Shown: in pieces, positions 23,988 to 34,803 of the stretch
Position numbering within the stretch: position 1 is the first letter of the stretch
Layout: each line of letters begins with the position of its first letter
From: Bidens hawaiensis
Taxonomy: Eukaryota; Streptophyta; Magnoliopsida; Asterales; Asteraceae
Direction: 5' to 3'
DNA length: 64,000 nucleotides
Assembly: GCA_021521415.1 (NCBI GenBank)
Contig: JAIQDT010001109.1
Span: 372,001 to 436,000 of the forward strand
The notes under the pieces: model-generated
Database searches by the model: none
Told to the model about the DNA's origin: nothing
Seen by the model: the letters and a program-made list of their open reading frames with translations, nothing else
Translations under genes and position numbers: made by a program

Positions 23988-24503
23988 TGTTAGTGCACGG
24001 TTTTGCGTCTTGAGTCTTTGTAATTATCGTTAATGGTTTTTGTTTTATATTTAATGTAATAATTAGTTTAATTATTGTCTAGTTCGTTAAATGTAAAGTC
24101 TAGTTCGCTAGGGGATGTTAGCCAACTAAGACTTAAACTTATTCCCTCCTGATTCGTTAGGGGATGTTAACGAATCAGGGGGTGTTTCGTTATTTTAAGT
24201 GTATGTAACGAAGTGAACTCTAGTTCGTTAGGGGATGTTAACGAACTAGGTTCGTCTTCTATTTATACGTGAACACTGTTCACGCTTAATTTATGTTTTT
24301 GAGAGTTTAATTAACGAAACCCTATACGAATTCTCTCTCGATCTTCACCCTAATATTATACGAATTACTGATATACATATACTGATAATACATATACATA
24401 TACAACACTTAATCTAATGTAATTGTGAGCTAGATCTATTATTAATCATATACTCACATATCTGAGATCTGTTATTGTTATTGGATTGATACAACGGGTT
24501 CCA
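23988..24503 (+). repeat. 3' LTR of element C (516 bp)
   Basis: It matches 16092-16606 with about 12 differences. Hairpins two and three are perfect here. Confidence 0.95.
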
Positions 24504-24823
24504 ACATTTTTGATGGGCCATATTACTCTTAATAGCAAATAAAGGGTTTCCCCTTGGGTGTATATATAGAGAGAATAAATTAACATCATAACCTAATCTC
24601 ACACACATAAGTAAATCATGTGTCTCCTCTCTCTTCTAAACCGGGTTCCTCTCAAGAACCCTAACCATCCTTAACTATACATCCTAAAGGGGAACTCGAT
24701 CAAGATAACAAGCATGTCGACTACATCATACCCTGCTGCGGTTACTACTCTTCATGCTGTAACAGGTTCATAGGTTTAATATTTATCATGTTATATATTA
24801 CTTACATGAAGAACTGATCAACA
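24504..24823 (+). repeat. 3' LTR of element B, right piece
   Basis: It matches the distal ~315 bp of 10234-10658 with about 12 substitutions. It ends gaactgatcaaca and is followed by ctaaa, the near-copy of the 5' target site ctgaa. Confidence 0.92.
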
Positions 24824-24828
24824 CTAAA

Positions 24829-25515
24829 CCCACCATCAAATTAGTATAACACTCGATAAGTGGATAAATTATGCGTTGGGCGGAAGACATGGCGCCACAA
24901 CCATAAGCATAATAAAAGCGGACAGATGGTACGCTAGGCGGCCTGCATGACGCTAGAACCATAGCCCAATATAATAAACATTCTCTTACACCTTGGGAAT
25001 GGTAACGCTAAGATTTCCACCATTAAAGGACAAAAAGGACGAATTTACATCGGGAATATCACCCAACCAATGGGGATCGGGCAACACATAAAACACGGTA
25101 TATAATAGTACACTATATCAATATTAAAAGGCCATGATGTCCACCTACCTCCACGGTGTTCTGCCTCCTCCGGCTATAGCCACATACCTCCAAATGGTAA
25201 AAGATCCACGATCCAATATTGTCACTCTCTCTCAATACATTCTCATCTCATTACCATGTAATGATTCTCACGCCGGAGGGTGGTTACGAGAGAATCCCCC
25301 CCACTCATTTCTCATAACGAGCTCACGGTGTTCTGTTTTGCAGGATATACTCATCTGCTCCAAGAAGGATTATAACCCATCGCGAGGAATACTTAATCAT
25401 CACCCTTGGACCAATATGTTAGACCTAAAGGGTGGATTCGTGTTTCTTCATTGGAGCCATCCGTGCATATTGCTAGAACAATTAAAACTCTTAATACACT
25501 CCTTTCTTGATCAAG
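24829..25515 (+). other. Leader or LTR end of Gypsy element H
   Basis: No gene is seen. An open frame at 25134-25538 has no recognisable domain and overlaps the gag start. The context just upstream of a Tat-like gag suggests 5' LTR end and leader, but no second LTR copy is in the window to define the boundary. Confidence 0.45.
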
Positions 25516-27243
25516 ATGAGTGGCAAAACCCCAGCTAAAGAGGTTGGCCAACAACCAAAGGCCAATCAAGAAAAAAACATTGAAGTTATTGACGTAATAG
25601 GTAGTGGCGAAGGCATCGCTGATGCATCAACCCTTTTCCCTACCATTACAAAGAAAGCAAAAACGAAATCACGTTCACAAGTGACCATGCCACCACAAAT
25701 AATGGCCTGGTTAGAAGTTGAACAACAAAAAGTTAGGGACAAGTCCCAAGAAAAAATGGCGGCGGTTATTCAACCAAGAACATTGTTTGATGCGGAAGCC
25801 AGCAGTAATGATGAAGATGAATAGGATGTGTACGAAGAGGAGTCAAATCCAATTCGTACAAAAACACCAGTTGGCAAAGCGCCGGTCGTTCGACAGAATA
25901 GCAAAGAGGAAGACAAGTCAAATCGATCGCGTCTGGAAGGTGACTCGCGTCTAGACGACCCCGACTATAAAGCAAGTTGGAGGGGTCTGGACGCCGCCAC
26001 CAAGAAGCTAATAAAACACCATCAAATTGCGAATGAGGACTTCTTCAAACCATACCGACCAACAACATCGGCGGGAAAGTCATAGTTCATAAGAAAGATC
26101 GTCAAGGCGGGCTACCCGAGGACCCAAAAATTCCACCACTGGTAGGGCAGTACGATGGTTTGGCAGATCCAAAAGATCATTACAAACTTACATAGCCGCC
26201 GGGTTAGTATCAGGGTGGATCATGCCATTGTGGTGCCACATTTTTACACTAACGTTGGTCGGAGCGGTGAGGGCTTGGTTTGAAAGACTGTTAGAGGGCC
26301 TGATCACAAGTTGGGATGACTTATCAAGTAAGTTCACTCAAAAATTTAGCCAGCAGCGGCGTCACGTCCGTGACCCAGCATACATCCTTAATGTGACCAG
26401 AAGAGTTAATGAAACGTTGGAAGATTTCATCACCAGGTTTAACAAGGAGGGGTTGAACATTGGTGGTGTTAGTGAAGAACTCTTGCACGCAACTTTCTGC
26501 CAAAACGTAAAGTGCGACGACCTGATTCGGAACCTTACGTCCAGGAATGGTATGCATCATCGTTGGGACGATGTCAAGACCGCAATCAAAAGTTATGCGC
26601 GGACAGAAAAGAGTTTAGACAAAGAATTGATGCGTAGTGACACAAGAAATGATATCAATAGAGCCCGCCAGGGCAAACAGATGTCTTCCGTATGGTCAAG
26701 ACTAAACCACGAAAATTAGCGAAAGCATACCACGTCTTACAACCCCTTCAAAGGCAAACAGAAGGGGCAGAAACCTTCGTCCAATAGATGGACCCCGCTG
26801 ACCAAAATCTCAGCGCAGATAATGTATACAGAAGGTATGCAAATCAAAAAACCAGCTCCAGTCAAACCACGACAGAACACAGACATGAAAAGTTACTGTG
26901 ACTATCATAAATAACACGGTCACACAACCAATTAGTGTTCAAACCTGAAAGACGCCATTGAAAAAAACGTAAAAAATGGAAGGTTGGAGCACCTTGTTAA
27001 AAGTATCAAATGACGAAACAGACGTCCGCCTCCTCGCGACAGTGGTAGGCCAGAAAAGAAAATCAAAGACTTGCATGCCAACATGATCTCTGGCGGCATG
27101 AAAACCAAAAATCGAAGCCAGGTGGAGCATGCCGCCTGGAAAGAAGAGCAAGTGATTTTCCCAAAGGTGAAAGGAGGAGCGAATAGGAAAGCGCCGCAAG
27201 TGATCACAACAGTGTTTGGCCATTACAGGGTACCTCGTTTCTT
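25516..27243 (+). pseudogene. Element H gag (Ty3/Gypsy, Tat/Retand-like, broken)
   Basis: The ATG at 25516 starts MSGKTPAKEVG. In-frame TAG occurs at 25822 and a stop follows at about 26083. 26222-26719 encodes a Retrotrans_gag domain (MPLWCHIFTLTL, ARAWFERL-like, FSQQRRH, LEDFITRFNKEGLNIGG), the hallmark order of Tat/Retand-type capsids. A nucleocapsid motif CDYHK-x-HGHTTN is near 26896-26930 but with stops inside it. The frame from 27071 runs towards the protease and is cut by element D at 27249. Confidence 0.85.
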
Positions 27244-27361
27244 CATTGTGTTAGTGCACGGTTTTGCGTCTCGAGTCTTTGTATTTATCGTTTAACGTAT
27301 TTGTCGTTTTGTTTAATGTAATAAACAATTAATATATCCTATAGTTCGTTAAGGTATTAGT

Positions 27362-27520
27362 CTAGTTCGCTAAGGATGTTTAACGAACTAGATCTAAGTT
27401 AATTCCCTCCTGATTCGTTAAGGATGTTTAACGAATCAGGGGGTGATTCGTTAGGATTACTTCATTTTAATGTATGTAACGAAGTATATCCTAGTTCGTT
27501 AGGGGATGTTAACGAACTAG
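27362..27520 (+). promoter_or_regulatory. Three phased hairpins in the element D LTR
   Basis: Hairpins lie at 27362-27391, 27410-27439 and 27491-27520. Arms are ctagttcgcta/taacgaactag, ctgattcgtta/taacgaatcag and ctagttcgtta/taacgaactag around aggatgt/ggggatg loops. In the 3' LTR (46519-46548) the first hairpin reads ctagttcgcta/tagcgaactag, a perfect stem. Confidence 0.85.
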
Positions 27521-27530
27521 GTCTATCTTC

Positions 27531-27553
27531 TATATATAGTGACCTTTGTCACT
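27531..27553 (+). promoter_or_regulatory. TATA box with adjacent inverted repeat, element D
   Basis: tatatata at 27531-27538 runs into the inverted repeat agtgac-cttt-gtcact at 27538-27553. The 3' LTR has the same arrangement. Its position matches that in element C. Confidence 0.7.
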
Positions 27554-27762
27554 GTTTAAGTTAAGTTTTGAGATTTAATTAACGAACCCCTGTCCGATCT
27601 CTCTCAATCTTCATATTAATATTATTAATATTCACATACAATACATATAACATATTAACTATAGATCAATGGCAATGATGAACTAGATCCGTATTTAGGT
27701 TAATCGAGAAACAACTCAGATCTTAGATCCGTGTTAGTAAGGGTAAACCTGAGATCAAACAA

Positions 27763-27775
27763 GTGGTTTCAGAGC
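27763..27775 (+). promoter_or_regulatory. Primer-binding site of element D
   Basis: gtggtttcagagc, just after the LTR, has one change from the initiator-Met complement (gtggtatcagagc). Confidence 0.85.
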
Positions 27776-28821
27776 TTTCGATGCTCTTTTGCTCTTGAAT
27801 TTGATAGTTAACTCGTTATTATAGAGGTTTAATTGCTGGTTTGTGTTAATTTTATGTTCGGTTTGAGTTTGAATCGAATTAAGGTTGATTTGATTTGATT
27901 ATGGAATGATTGGATTAGTTTTGGTTTTGGTAAGGTAATTGTGAACTGTGGTTGATTGGAATTGAGTTTTGATTGTGGTTGGATTGTGTTTGTGTGGATA
28001 AGGAATTGACCGAGAACAGGGGATCGGTTTGTGGTTAGTTTGGTTAAGAATATTAATGAATTGGGTTACGGGGTTGATACGAGTGGTTTTGCGATTGATT
28101 TGCGAGTATTTTGATAGTTGATTTGTGTGATTTGATTGAGAATTCGTTGTGTATTACAAATCTGGGTTTCTGGGTTCGTATTCTTCATTTCTTGATTTCT
28201 GGAAATCTTCCTTGAAGATTTGAAGATATGAATATTCAAGTTTGATTCGTTAATCTGAGCTTGATTCGTTGATCCATTCAACTTGATTCGTTAACAAATT
28301 TCGTCAATTCGCTATGAGTTATAGTTGATTCGTTTAATCAGTTCGCTAATCCATCTGATTCGTGTTCACAAATTCGTGTGACACGTGGTCACCTTGGAAA
28401 CTGTGTTATAACAACCTTTGCCACGTGGAATTAGGTGTCAGAGTTTGTTACAAACTGTTGTAACAACCTGATTCGTTATAGGATTGATTCGCTATCAACT
28501 GTAGCTGGTTCGTCATCTTATTCACTAAGTTTATCTTAGTGATTCGTTACAGAAAACTCTCTAATTCGCTAAGCTTGTACTTAGTGATTCGCTTAGTCAA
28601 TTCGTTAGTTGGATTCATTTGTTAACCATCAGATTCGTTGTTTAATTCGTTAAATTTCAACTCTGATTTGTTACCTGATAAACTTCAACTTCGTTAAGTT
28701 TAATTCGTTTATCACTGTTCAGAGTTCACTAACACTATTTACAGTTAGTTACATTCACTGTTTATCATTCGTTAATCCTATTTTATCAAAATTCATCCTT
28801 GAATTTTTGAAACTTGTCAAA
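27776..28821 (+). repeat. Non-coding leader of element D with ATTCGTTA motif array
   Basis: The first ~450 bp are T/G-rich with ggttt and gattg words and no gene. From about 28240 to 28790 more than 20 attcgtta/attcgcta/attcgtt-type words occur, as in the element C leader. It runs directly into the gag ATG at 28822. Confidence 0.8.
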
Positions 28822-31800
28822 ATGGCTGGTATGTATGCAGTAGCCTCACATAATATGTTAATGCAACAAATGTTGCAACTTGATACCGAGATAGGTTCAC
28901 ATTCGAAATGTACGAGGTTGATGAAGTTTAGTGACTTTACCAAGTGGGAACCTCGGTTTCGTGCTCATCTAGGATCAGTTCACCCTGACTACTCATATTA
29001 CTTAGATGAAGTTTATACTGTTCCAATGATTGGAGATGAAATCATAGGCTTCAGACCTAAAGCTATTTCTCAATACTCACAGGAAGAAAAGAAAGCATTA
29101 GAGATAGAGACAAAAGCTTTTTCTACTCTAACCATGGCTTTACCTGCGAACATCTTTCATCAAGTGGGTAGTATAAAAATTTGTGCCTCTTTGTTTCAAC
29201 ATATCTGAATGAGAAGTATGGGAAACACTAATGAAAGCAAAAAGGTTATGCTTAAGTTTCAATTCAGAAACTTTAGCCTACTCAAAGGTGAGACAGTTGA
29301 AGAAATGACGACAAGATTTAATCACTTGATTGCAGAGATGGATAAAATGAAGTTGGAAATTTCTGAAATTGATAAGATTGATACTATTAAGAGTGCACTA
29401 CCAAGTTCGTATTCTACTTTTCTAATGGTATTAAAAGAAAACAATTATTTCAATGAAGACTTGACTGCAAGTGAGTTTTTACAAAAGATTGAAGCTCGTG
29501 AATATGATCTCAAGTGTCAAAAATCATCCAAGGAAAGTCAAGATCATTCTTTCTATGGTGGTATTATGCCTTTAAGCTCAACCATTTCACCGATTTACTG
29601 CATTTCTTACACAGAATGCAAAAGAAAATGAAACAACCATCTCTAGTGATCCTAGAGCATGCTTTTATACTGCTGGTAACTCTGGGTCACCAAATGTTTC
29701 TGCTGGTTCTGGAAGTTCATCCACTACAAATCAATACTCATCACCTCCGTATGTCAATATGAAAGAAGCTTAACAAAATTTTGCCTTTCTATCAGCTTTC
29801 ATGACTTCTTATGAAAATTTAGTCAGTAGCTAGATTGCCACTGGTGATCTGACTGATGAAGATTATGATCAGATTGATCCAGACGAGTTAGAAATCATGG
29901 ATTTAAAGTGGAACATGGCAATGATTGTTCGTAAGGTGAAAAGATTTATGCAAAGGACTGGGAAAGACCTTCCTGCTTTAAACAAGAAATTGGGATTTGA
30001 CAAGTTAAAGGTGAAATGTTACAATTGTCAAGAATTCGGACATTTTGCAAAAGAATGTGACAAACCGAAAAAGGAGTATACTGGTCCTCGTGGTCAAAAT
30101 CAAAATTCTTCAACACCACGAGGTAATGATGCTGAGAAGAAACTATCAAGTTCTGGGTCACAAGCAATATTAGCTGATGGAAATGATTGGTCACAACGTC
30201 TACTGTGTAATGATAATCAAGCTAATTTGGCTTTGTTTGGGCTGACTCAAGATTTTCAAGATGCTAGTGGAAGTGAGGTTTCTTTTGATAAGGATTCTGG
30301 ATCTGATTCTGATGACTCCTGTGACAAGCCTACAAATGTATTTGCATGCATGGCTAAGATCAATGAGGTTAGTCATTCTATTTCTGCTACATCATCGGTT
30401 AAAGTAAATTGTGTTGACTGTGAATCTAACAAACCTAAGTTAGAATCTTTAAAGAATCACAATGATAATTTAGTCAGAGAAATTGCTTCGCTAAAATATA
30501 CTTATCGACAATCTCTCGAATCTCAAATGAGATCTCTTGAAAAGATTGAAGCATTGTCGACAAGTAATCATGATCTCAAAGCTGAGTTATCTGTGAAAAT
30601 AACAATTAATGATCAAAAGTTTCAAGAAATTTTGAAACATCGTTCAAAAATAACCGAACATGAGAATGAGGTTCTTGAGTTGAAGAACAAATTGGGTAAA
30701 TTTCTAAATTCTTCTTCATAGTTGAATGAAATTATTGAAGTATCTGGAAAACAAAAGGATTCAAAGAAAGGTATAGGTTTTGTTGAAATTCCTCCACCGT
30801 TTCACAATGATTATAAAATTAATACTTTTGCTCCTACTGAGGAAGATGTTATTGTTAAAGAACCTGTACTTTCAGAAAAAGAAAAACCAGTTACTACTAA
30901 AAGTGTTAAAACCCAACCTTCAATTCAAAAATCTCATGTTCAAAGTAACAAAGTCTTTGTTGAAAATGTTGACAAAGTTATCATTGAGGATGTGTTCGAA
31001 CCTGAAATCATACACAAGAATAAGAACATTCCAAGTTCTAATCACATACTTTGTGAACCTCATGAATTTGAGGAGGCTGTGTATGGTTCGCACACAACCA
31101 AGGTGAAACATGATGCTCATGTTAATGTCAAACCAATAAGGGCTAAGAAACCAGAAAAACCCAAAATTTCTGATGAGGATTTGTTACGGTTCATAAATCC
31201 TAATGTATCTAAACCATCATCTGCTTGTGTGTTTAAATTAAAGGGGATGGACACGATGTTCACTGAGAAAGACATTCCAATAAGTATCATTAAACCTGAA
31301 CTGATTGAGTGTGTGTTTTAAAATGAAACGTCCAAGATTCATGAACTTGAACGTTTGTATGCTCAAGCAAAAACATTAGCTTCATCAGATCCATTGACTC
31401 AAGCTAAGCAAGTTTTAAAAAATGCTAAGAAAGTTCAATTTTTAAAATCAACCGGAACTGACACTTGAAAAGTTTTTCAAACTGTTCTAACTTAGATTTT
31501 TACTTGAAAAAGAAATATGAGTTATCTGATGATTTTGCTAAGAGCATGACCAAAAATATGAGTCATCATTCATCTTCTGTGTCACATGTTCCGGCTAATT
31601 CTCAACATCATCATGTTGACATGCGAAGCTGTTTCCTTTGCAGTCAACAAGGTCATGTAGTAAGAAATTATGGCCCGAAGAACTATCAGAAGAACTATCA
31701 AGAAATTGTGGCCAGAAGAACTATCAAGGACCATTCCAAACCGGTTCCTTTGATAAAAGAGATTCTGAAACGACCTGTGTTGTATGCTGATGATACTCCT

Positions 31801-32067
31801 ATTATGTTCTCTAACATACATCCTCGAAAAGTTGTTCATGTGAATGAAACTCATGGTTCCGTTAACCCTAAGTTTATTCCAACTGAACCGTTATGCAAAA
31901 ATGTTAATTCAAATGTAGTTCAAGCTGCGTATCTAAGACGAAAGTCTAAGAAACCTGTAACTTATTCTCAAGTTGCTGAACAACAATTGAATGTAACTAA
32001 GTTTAACTTTTCTCAAGAAAACCAAAAAGTGCCCAAGACTGAGGCCTGGGCTACCTTTTTGAACTAA
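28822..32067 (+). pseudogene. Element D gag (long, two knuckles, broken)
   Basis: The ATG at 28822 starts MAGMYAVAS. The capsid region (28822-29631) is cut by TGA at 29206 and a frame change near 29590. TAA near 29771 and TAG near 29832 follow. 29897-30718 holds the knuckle CYNCQEFGHFAKEC (about 30017-30060) and a helical, Leu/Lys-rich stretch. TAG at 30719 and TAA at 31319 interrupt further. The second knuckle near 31630-31672 reads C-x2-C-x4-H-x4-Tyr, its last Cys lost. The last frame ends at 32067. At roughly 1080 codons it is long for a Copia gag. Confidence 0.88.
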
Positions 32068-33860
32068 TCATTTTCATTTGTGTGTAGGGTACATCCAAGA
32101 CCATTTCTGGTGAAAACTGGATTATGGATAGTGGATGTTCTCGTCATATTACTGGAAATCTCGACCTCTTAACAAATGTGAGAAATATTCAAGGGGGTTA
32201 TGTGGCATTTGCTGGGACTTCTGGGGGTATTATTACACAAGAAGGTGATTTTTCGAATGGGTATATTACTTTTGAGAAGGTTAACTATTGTGATAAAGTT
32301 GACCATAATTTATTGAGTGTGTCGCAAATCTGTGATAAGCAATACACTACAGTATTTACAAATAAAGAGTGTCTGATTTTAAAACCGAGTTATGTGATTC
32401 CCGAGGACATGGTTGTCATGCGATCACCTCGATCAAATGATATTTATGTCTTGAATATGAGTTCTAAAGTATCAACATCGATCGAAACATGTTTTGTCTC
32501 GAAAGCAACTGAGAAAGATTCTATTCTATGGCATCGTAGAATGGGTCACATACATGTTCGAAATATGAACTATCTCATGTCTAATGACATAGTTGAGGGC
32601 GTCTTGTTGAATAATTTTAAGTTATCAGATCACTGTGTTGCTTGCAAGAAGGGTAAACAGAAGAAGAAGCCGCACCCATCTAAGTTATTAAATTCCATTA
32701 ATACTCATCTTGAACGACTTCATATGAATTTATTCGGTCCAGTGAATCGTGCGAGTATTTCTGGAGACTGGTATTTCCTAGTAGTTATAGATGATTATTC
32801 ACGATATTCATGGGTCTTTTTTATGAGCTCCAAAGACCAAACACAGGGTCTCGTTCAAAATTTAATCACTAAGATCGAATCACTATACAAACAGAAGTGA
32901 GAAGAATTCGAAGTGACAATGGTACTGAATTTAAAAATACTGTATTGGATTTCTTTTGTTTACAAAAGGGAATTCATCGAGAATAAAGTGCCCCATATGT
33001 ACCACAACAGAACGGTATAGCTGAAAGAAAGAATAGAACGTTGATTGAAGCTGCTAGAACGATGCTTGCTGATTCAAAGCTTCCAGTCCAGTTTTGGAAT
33101 GAGGCGGTGAATACTGCTTGTTATACACTCAATCAAGTTCTACCTGTTAAAAGACTCAAGAAGACAAGTTATGAATTATTGAATAATCGTAAACCTAATT
33201 TAAAGTACTTGGAACCATTTGGGTGTCCTTGTACTATGTTGAAAAAGGATGTGGGAAAGTTTGATGAAAAAGCCATTGAAGGGTATTTCTTGGGTTATGC
33301 TTCTCCTAAGAAAGGAGTATTTAATTTCACGTCTGGTTGTGTTGAAGAATGGTACCATGTGGATTGTCAAAAGTACACTACTCGTCCTCAAGGAAAAGGT
33401 CCCGACTGGATGTTTGACTATGATGGCTTATTTAATTCATTTATTCCAATGACCGATCATCCAGATGAAGATTTAGTTCATGCTTATTTTGAAGAACATC
33501 TGGAAATTCCAAGGTTTGCGAGTTCTAATGATGTTGAAGTTCCAATTGATGCTCCAACTGAAGAACCTGATAATGAGTCTCCTGTTTATTTTGATAATGC
33601 TTCTACTTCATTTGATGATAATGCAGTTGTGGATCAAGTTATTGATCTTGATAGTGATGTTTCATCTCATGAATTGGGTGAACATTACACTAACTTATTT
33701 GAAAATGTTACTGTTTCTGAGAACCCTACTCTTAGAATTCATAATTACCATCCACAAGAAAAAATTATTGGAGAAATTGATGTGGGAGTTCAAACACGTC
33801 GTCAAGTTGTATCCTCTGGTGAAAATAATGTCTTATGTGCTTATGCTGATTTACACTCAT
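32068..33860 (+). pseudogene. Element D protease-integrase (broken)
   Basis: The protease motif WIMDSGCSRHITG is at about 32121-32160, in a different frame from the end of gag. The GAG-pre-integrase region has H-x-H and C-x2-C (LWHRRMGHIH, CVACKKGKQ). The integrase core shows Asp in VVIDDYSRYSW, then a one-base frame change near 32896; Asp in RSDNGTEF, a TAA at about 32984, and Glu in GIAERKNRT. 33041-33860 continues through the C-terminal integrase and the acidic linker to RT. Confidence 0.9.
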
Positions 33861-34420
33861 CTGGAATTGCTGATGACATAATCTTTGCGTCAACATACGA
33901 CACGTTGTGTAAGGAGTTCGAGAAATCAATGCAAACCAAGTTCGAGATGAGTTCGATGGGAGAGATGAATTTATTTTTAGGGTTGCAGGTTCATCAGTCT
34001 ACGAAAGGAATTTTCATTCATCAGGCAAAATATGTGAACGATGTCTTGAGCCGATTCAAGATTACTACCGGAAAAATCCCTTCTACTCCTCTTCCCGTGG
34101 GTCACAATTTATCACTGGATAAATTGGAGGATACCGTTGATCCGACTCTCTATCGCGCTATGATTGGTTCTTTAATGTATCTAACTACTTCTCGACCCGA
34201 CATAAAGTTTGCTGTTTGTTTATGTGCTAGGTACCAAGCTAGTCCCCGAGTGACTCACCTGACAGTGGTCAAGCGTATTTTGCAGTATCTTAGGGGAAAT
34301 CTTAACATCGGGTTATGGTACCCCAAGGATGATACTTTTGATCTTTCCGCTTATTCTGACTCAGACTATGGAGGATGCAAGATTAATTTCAAATCTACCA
34401 CAGCGGGATGTCAATTCTTA
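33861..34420 (+). pseudogene. Element D reverse transcriptase, N-terminal half deleted
   Basis: The linker frame passes directly into DDIIFASTYDTLC, the residues that normally follow the catalytic Tyr-Val. The fingers and most of the palm are missing, so roughly 200 residues seem deleted near 33865-33880, with the Y-V of the YVDD motif lost. The rest (SMGEMNLFLGLQVHQ, GSLMYLTTSRPDI, ILQYLRGNLNIGLWY) is normal Copia RT-connection sequence. The deletion alone removes polymerase activity. Confidence 0.88.
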
Positions 34421-34803
34421 GGAAGAAGCAGACAACGGTCTCCACTTCAACCGCCGAAGCTGAGTATCTTGCAGCCTTGAGTTTCTGTTCAATGGTTTTG
34501 TGGATACAACAATATCTTCACGACTACGGTTTGAAATTTCTTACTACTCCCATCTTGATTGATAATTCTGCTGCTATTAGTATCACCAAAAATCCCGTCC
34601 AACATTCTAAAACAAAACATATCGAAATTCGATATCATTTTATACGAGATTGTTATGAAAAGAAATTAATTGACCTTGAGAAAGTACATACTGATTTTCA
34701 GAAAGCCGATCTATTTACCAAAGCCTTTGATAAAACGCGTTTTCAATATTTGCTTGGTTTAAATGGATTGAAGACTCTTGCTGATATCCTGAAACAAGGA
34801 TGA
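34350..34803 (+). pseudogene. Element D RNase H (frame change)
   Basis: AYSDSDYGGCKINFKSTTAG ends the upstream frame. A frame change and apparent loss of a few residues near 34420 precede the frame 34426-34803 (TVSTSTAEAEYLAA, IDNSAAISITKNPVQHSKTKHIEIRYHFIRD, FTKAFDKTRFQYLL). Asp and Glu of the active site are visible. It ends with TGA at 34801. Confidence 0.88.

Larger units (their letters stand above)
16092..24503 (+). mobile_element. Element C: Copia-type element with gag and ORF3 but no pol
   Basis: The LTRs begin tgttagtgcacgg and end acaacgggttcca. It sits inside the 3' LTR of element B. The target duplication is imperfect (ctatt before, acatt after). The 8.4-kb element has a good PBS and PPT, a long gag and a large ORF3, but protease, integrase, RT and RNase H are wholly absent. 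The equivalent region in the related element D is about 5.8 kb (after removing F). It is therefore non-autonomous and presumably moved with proteins from a D-like partner. By eye the LTRs differ at about 12 of 515 sites. Confidence 0.92.
10234..24823 (+). mobile_element. Element B: old Ty1/Copia-type retrotransposon, split by element C
   Basis: The LTRs start tgtaagaataaatat and end gaactgatcaaca. The target duplication is near-perfect: ctgaa at 10229-10233 and ctaaa at 24824-24828. Net length without element C is about 6.2 kb. The interior retains only shattered Copia pol traces near its 3' end. The 3' LTR is split by C into 15979-16091 and about 24504-24823. By eye the LTRs differ at roughly 15 of 425 sites. 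Confidence 0.9.
27249..27761 (+). repeat. 5' LTR of element D (513 bp)
   Basis: TG to CA boundaries with three phased hairpins and a TATA box with inverted repeat. Related to the element C LTR in layout more than in detailed sequence. Confidence 0.95.
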
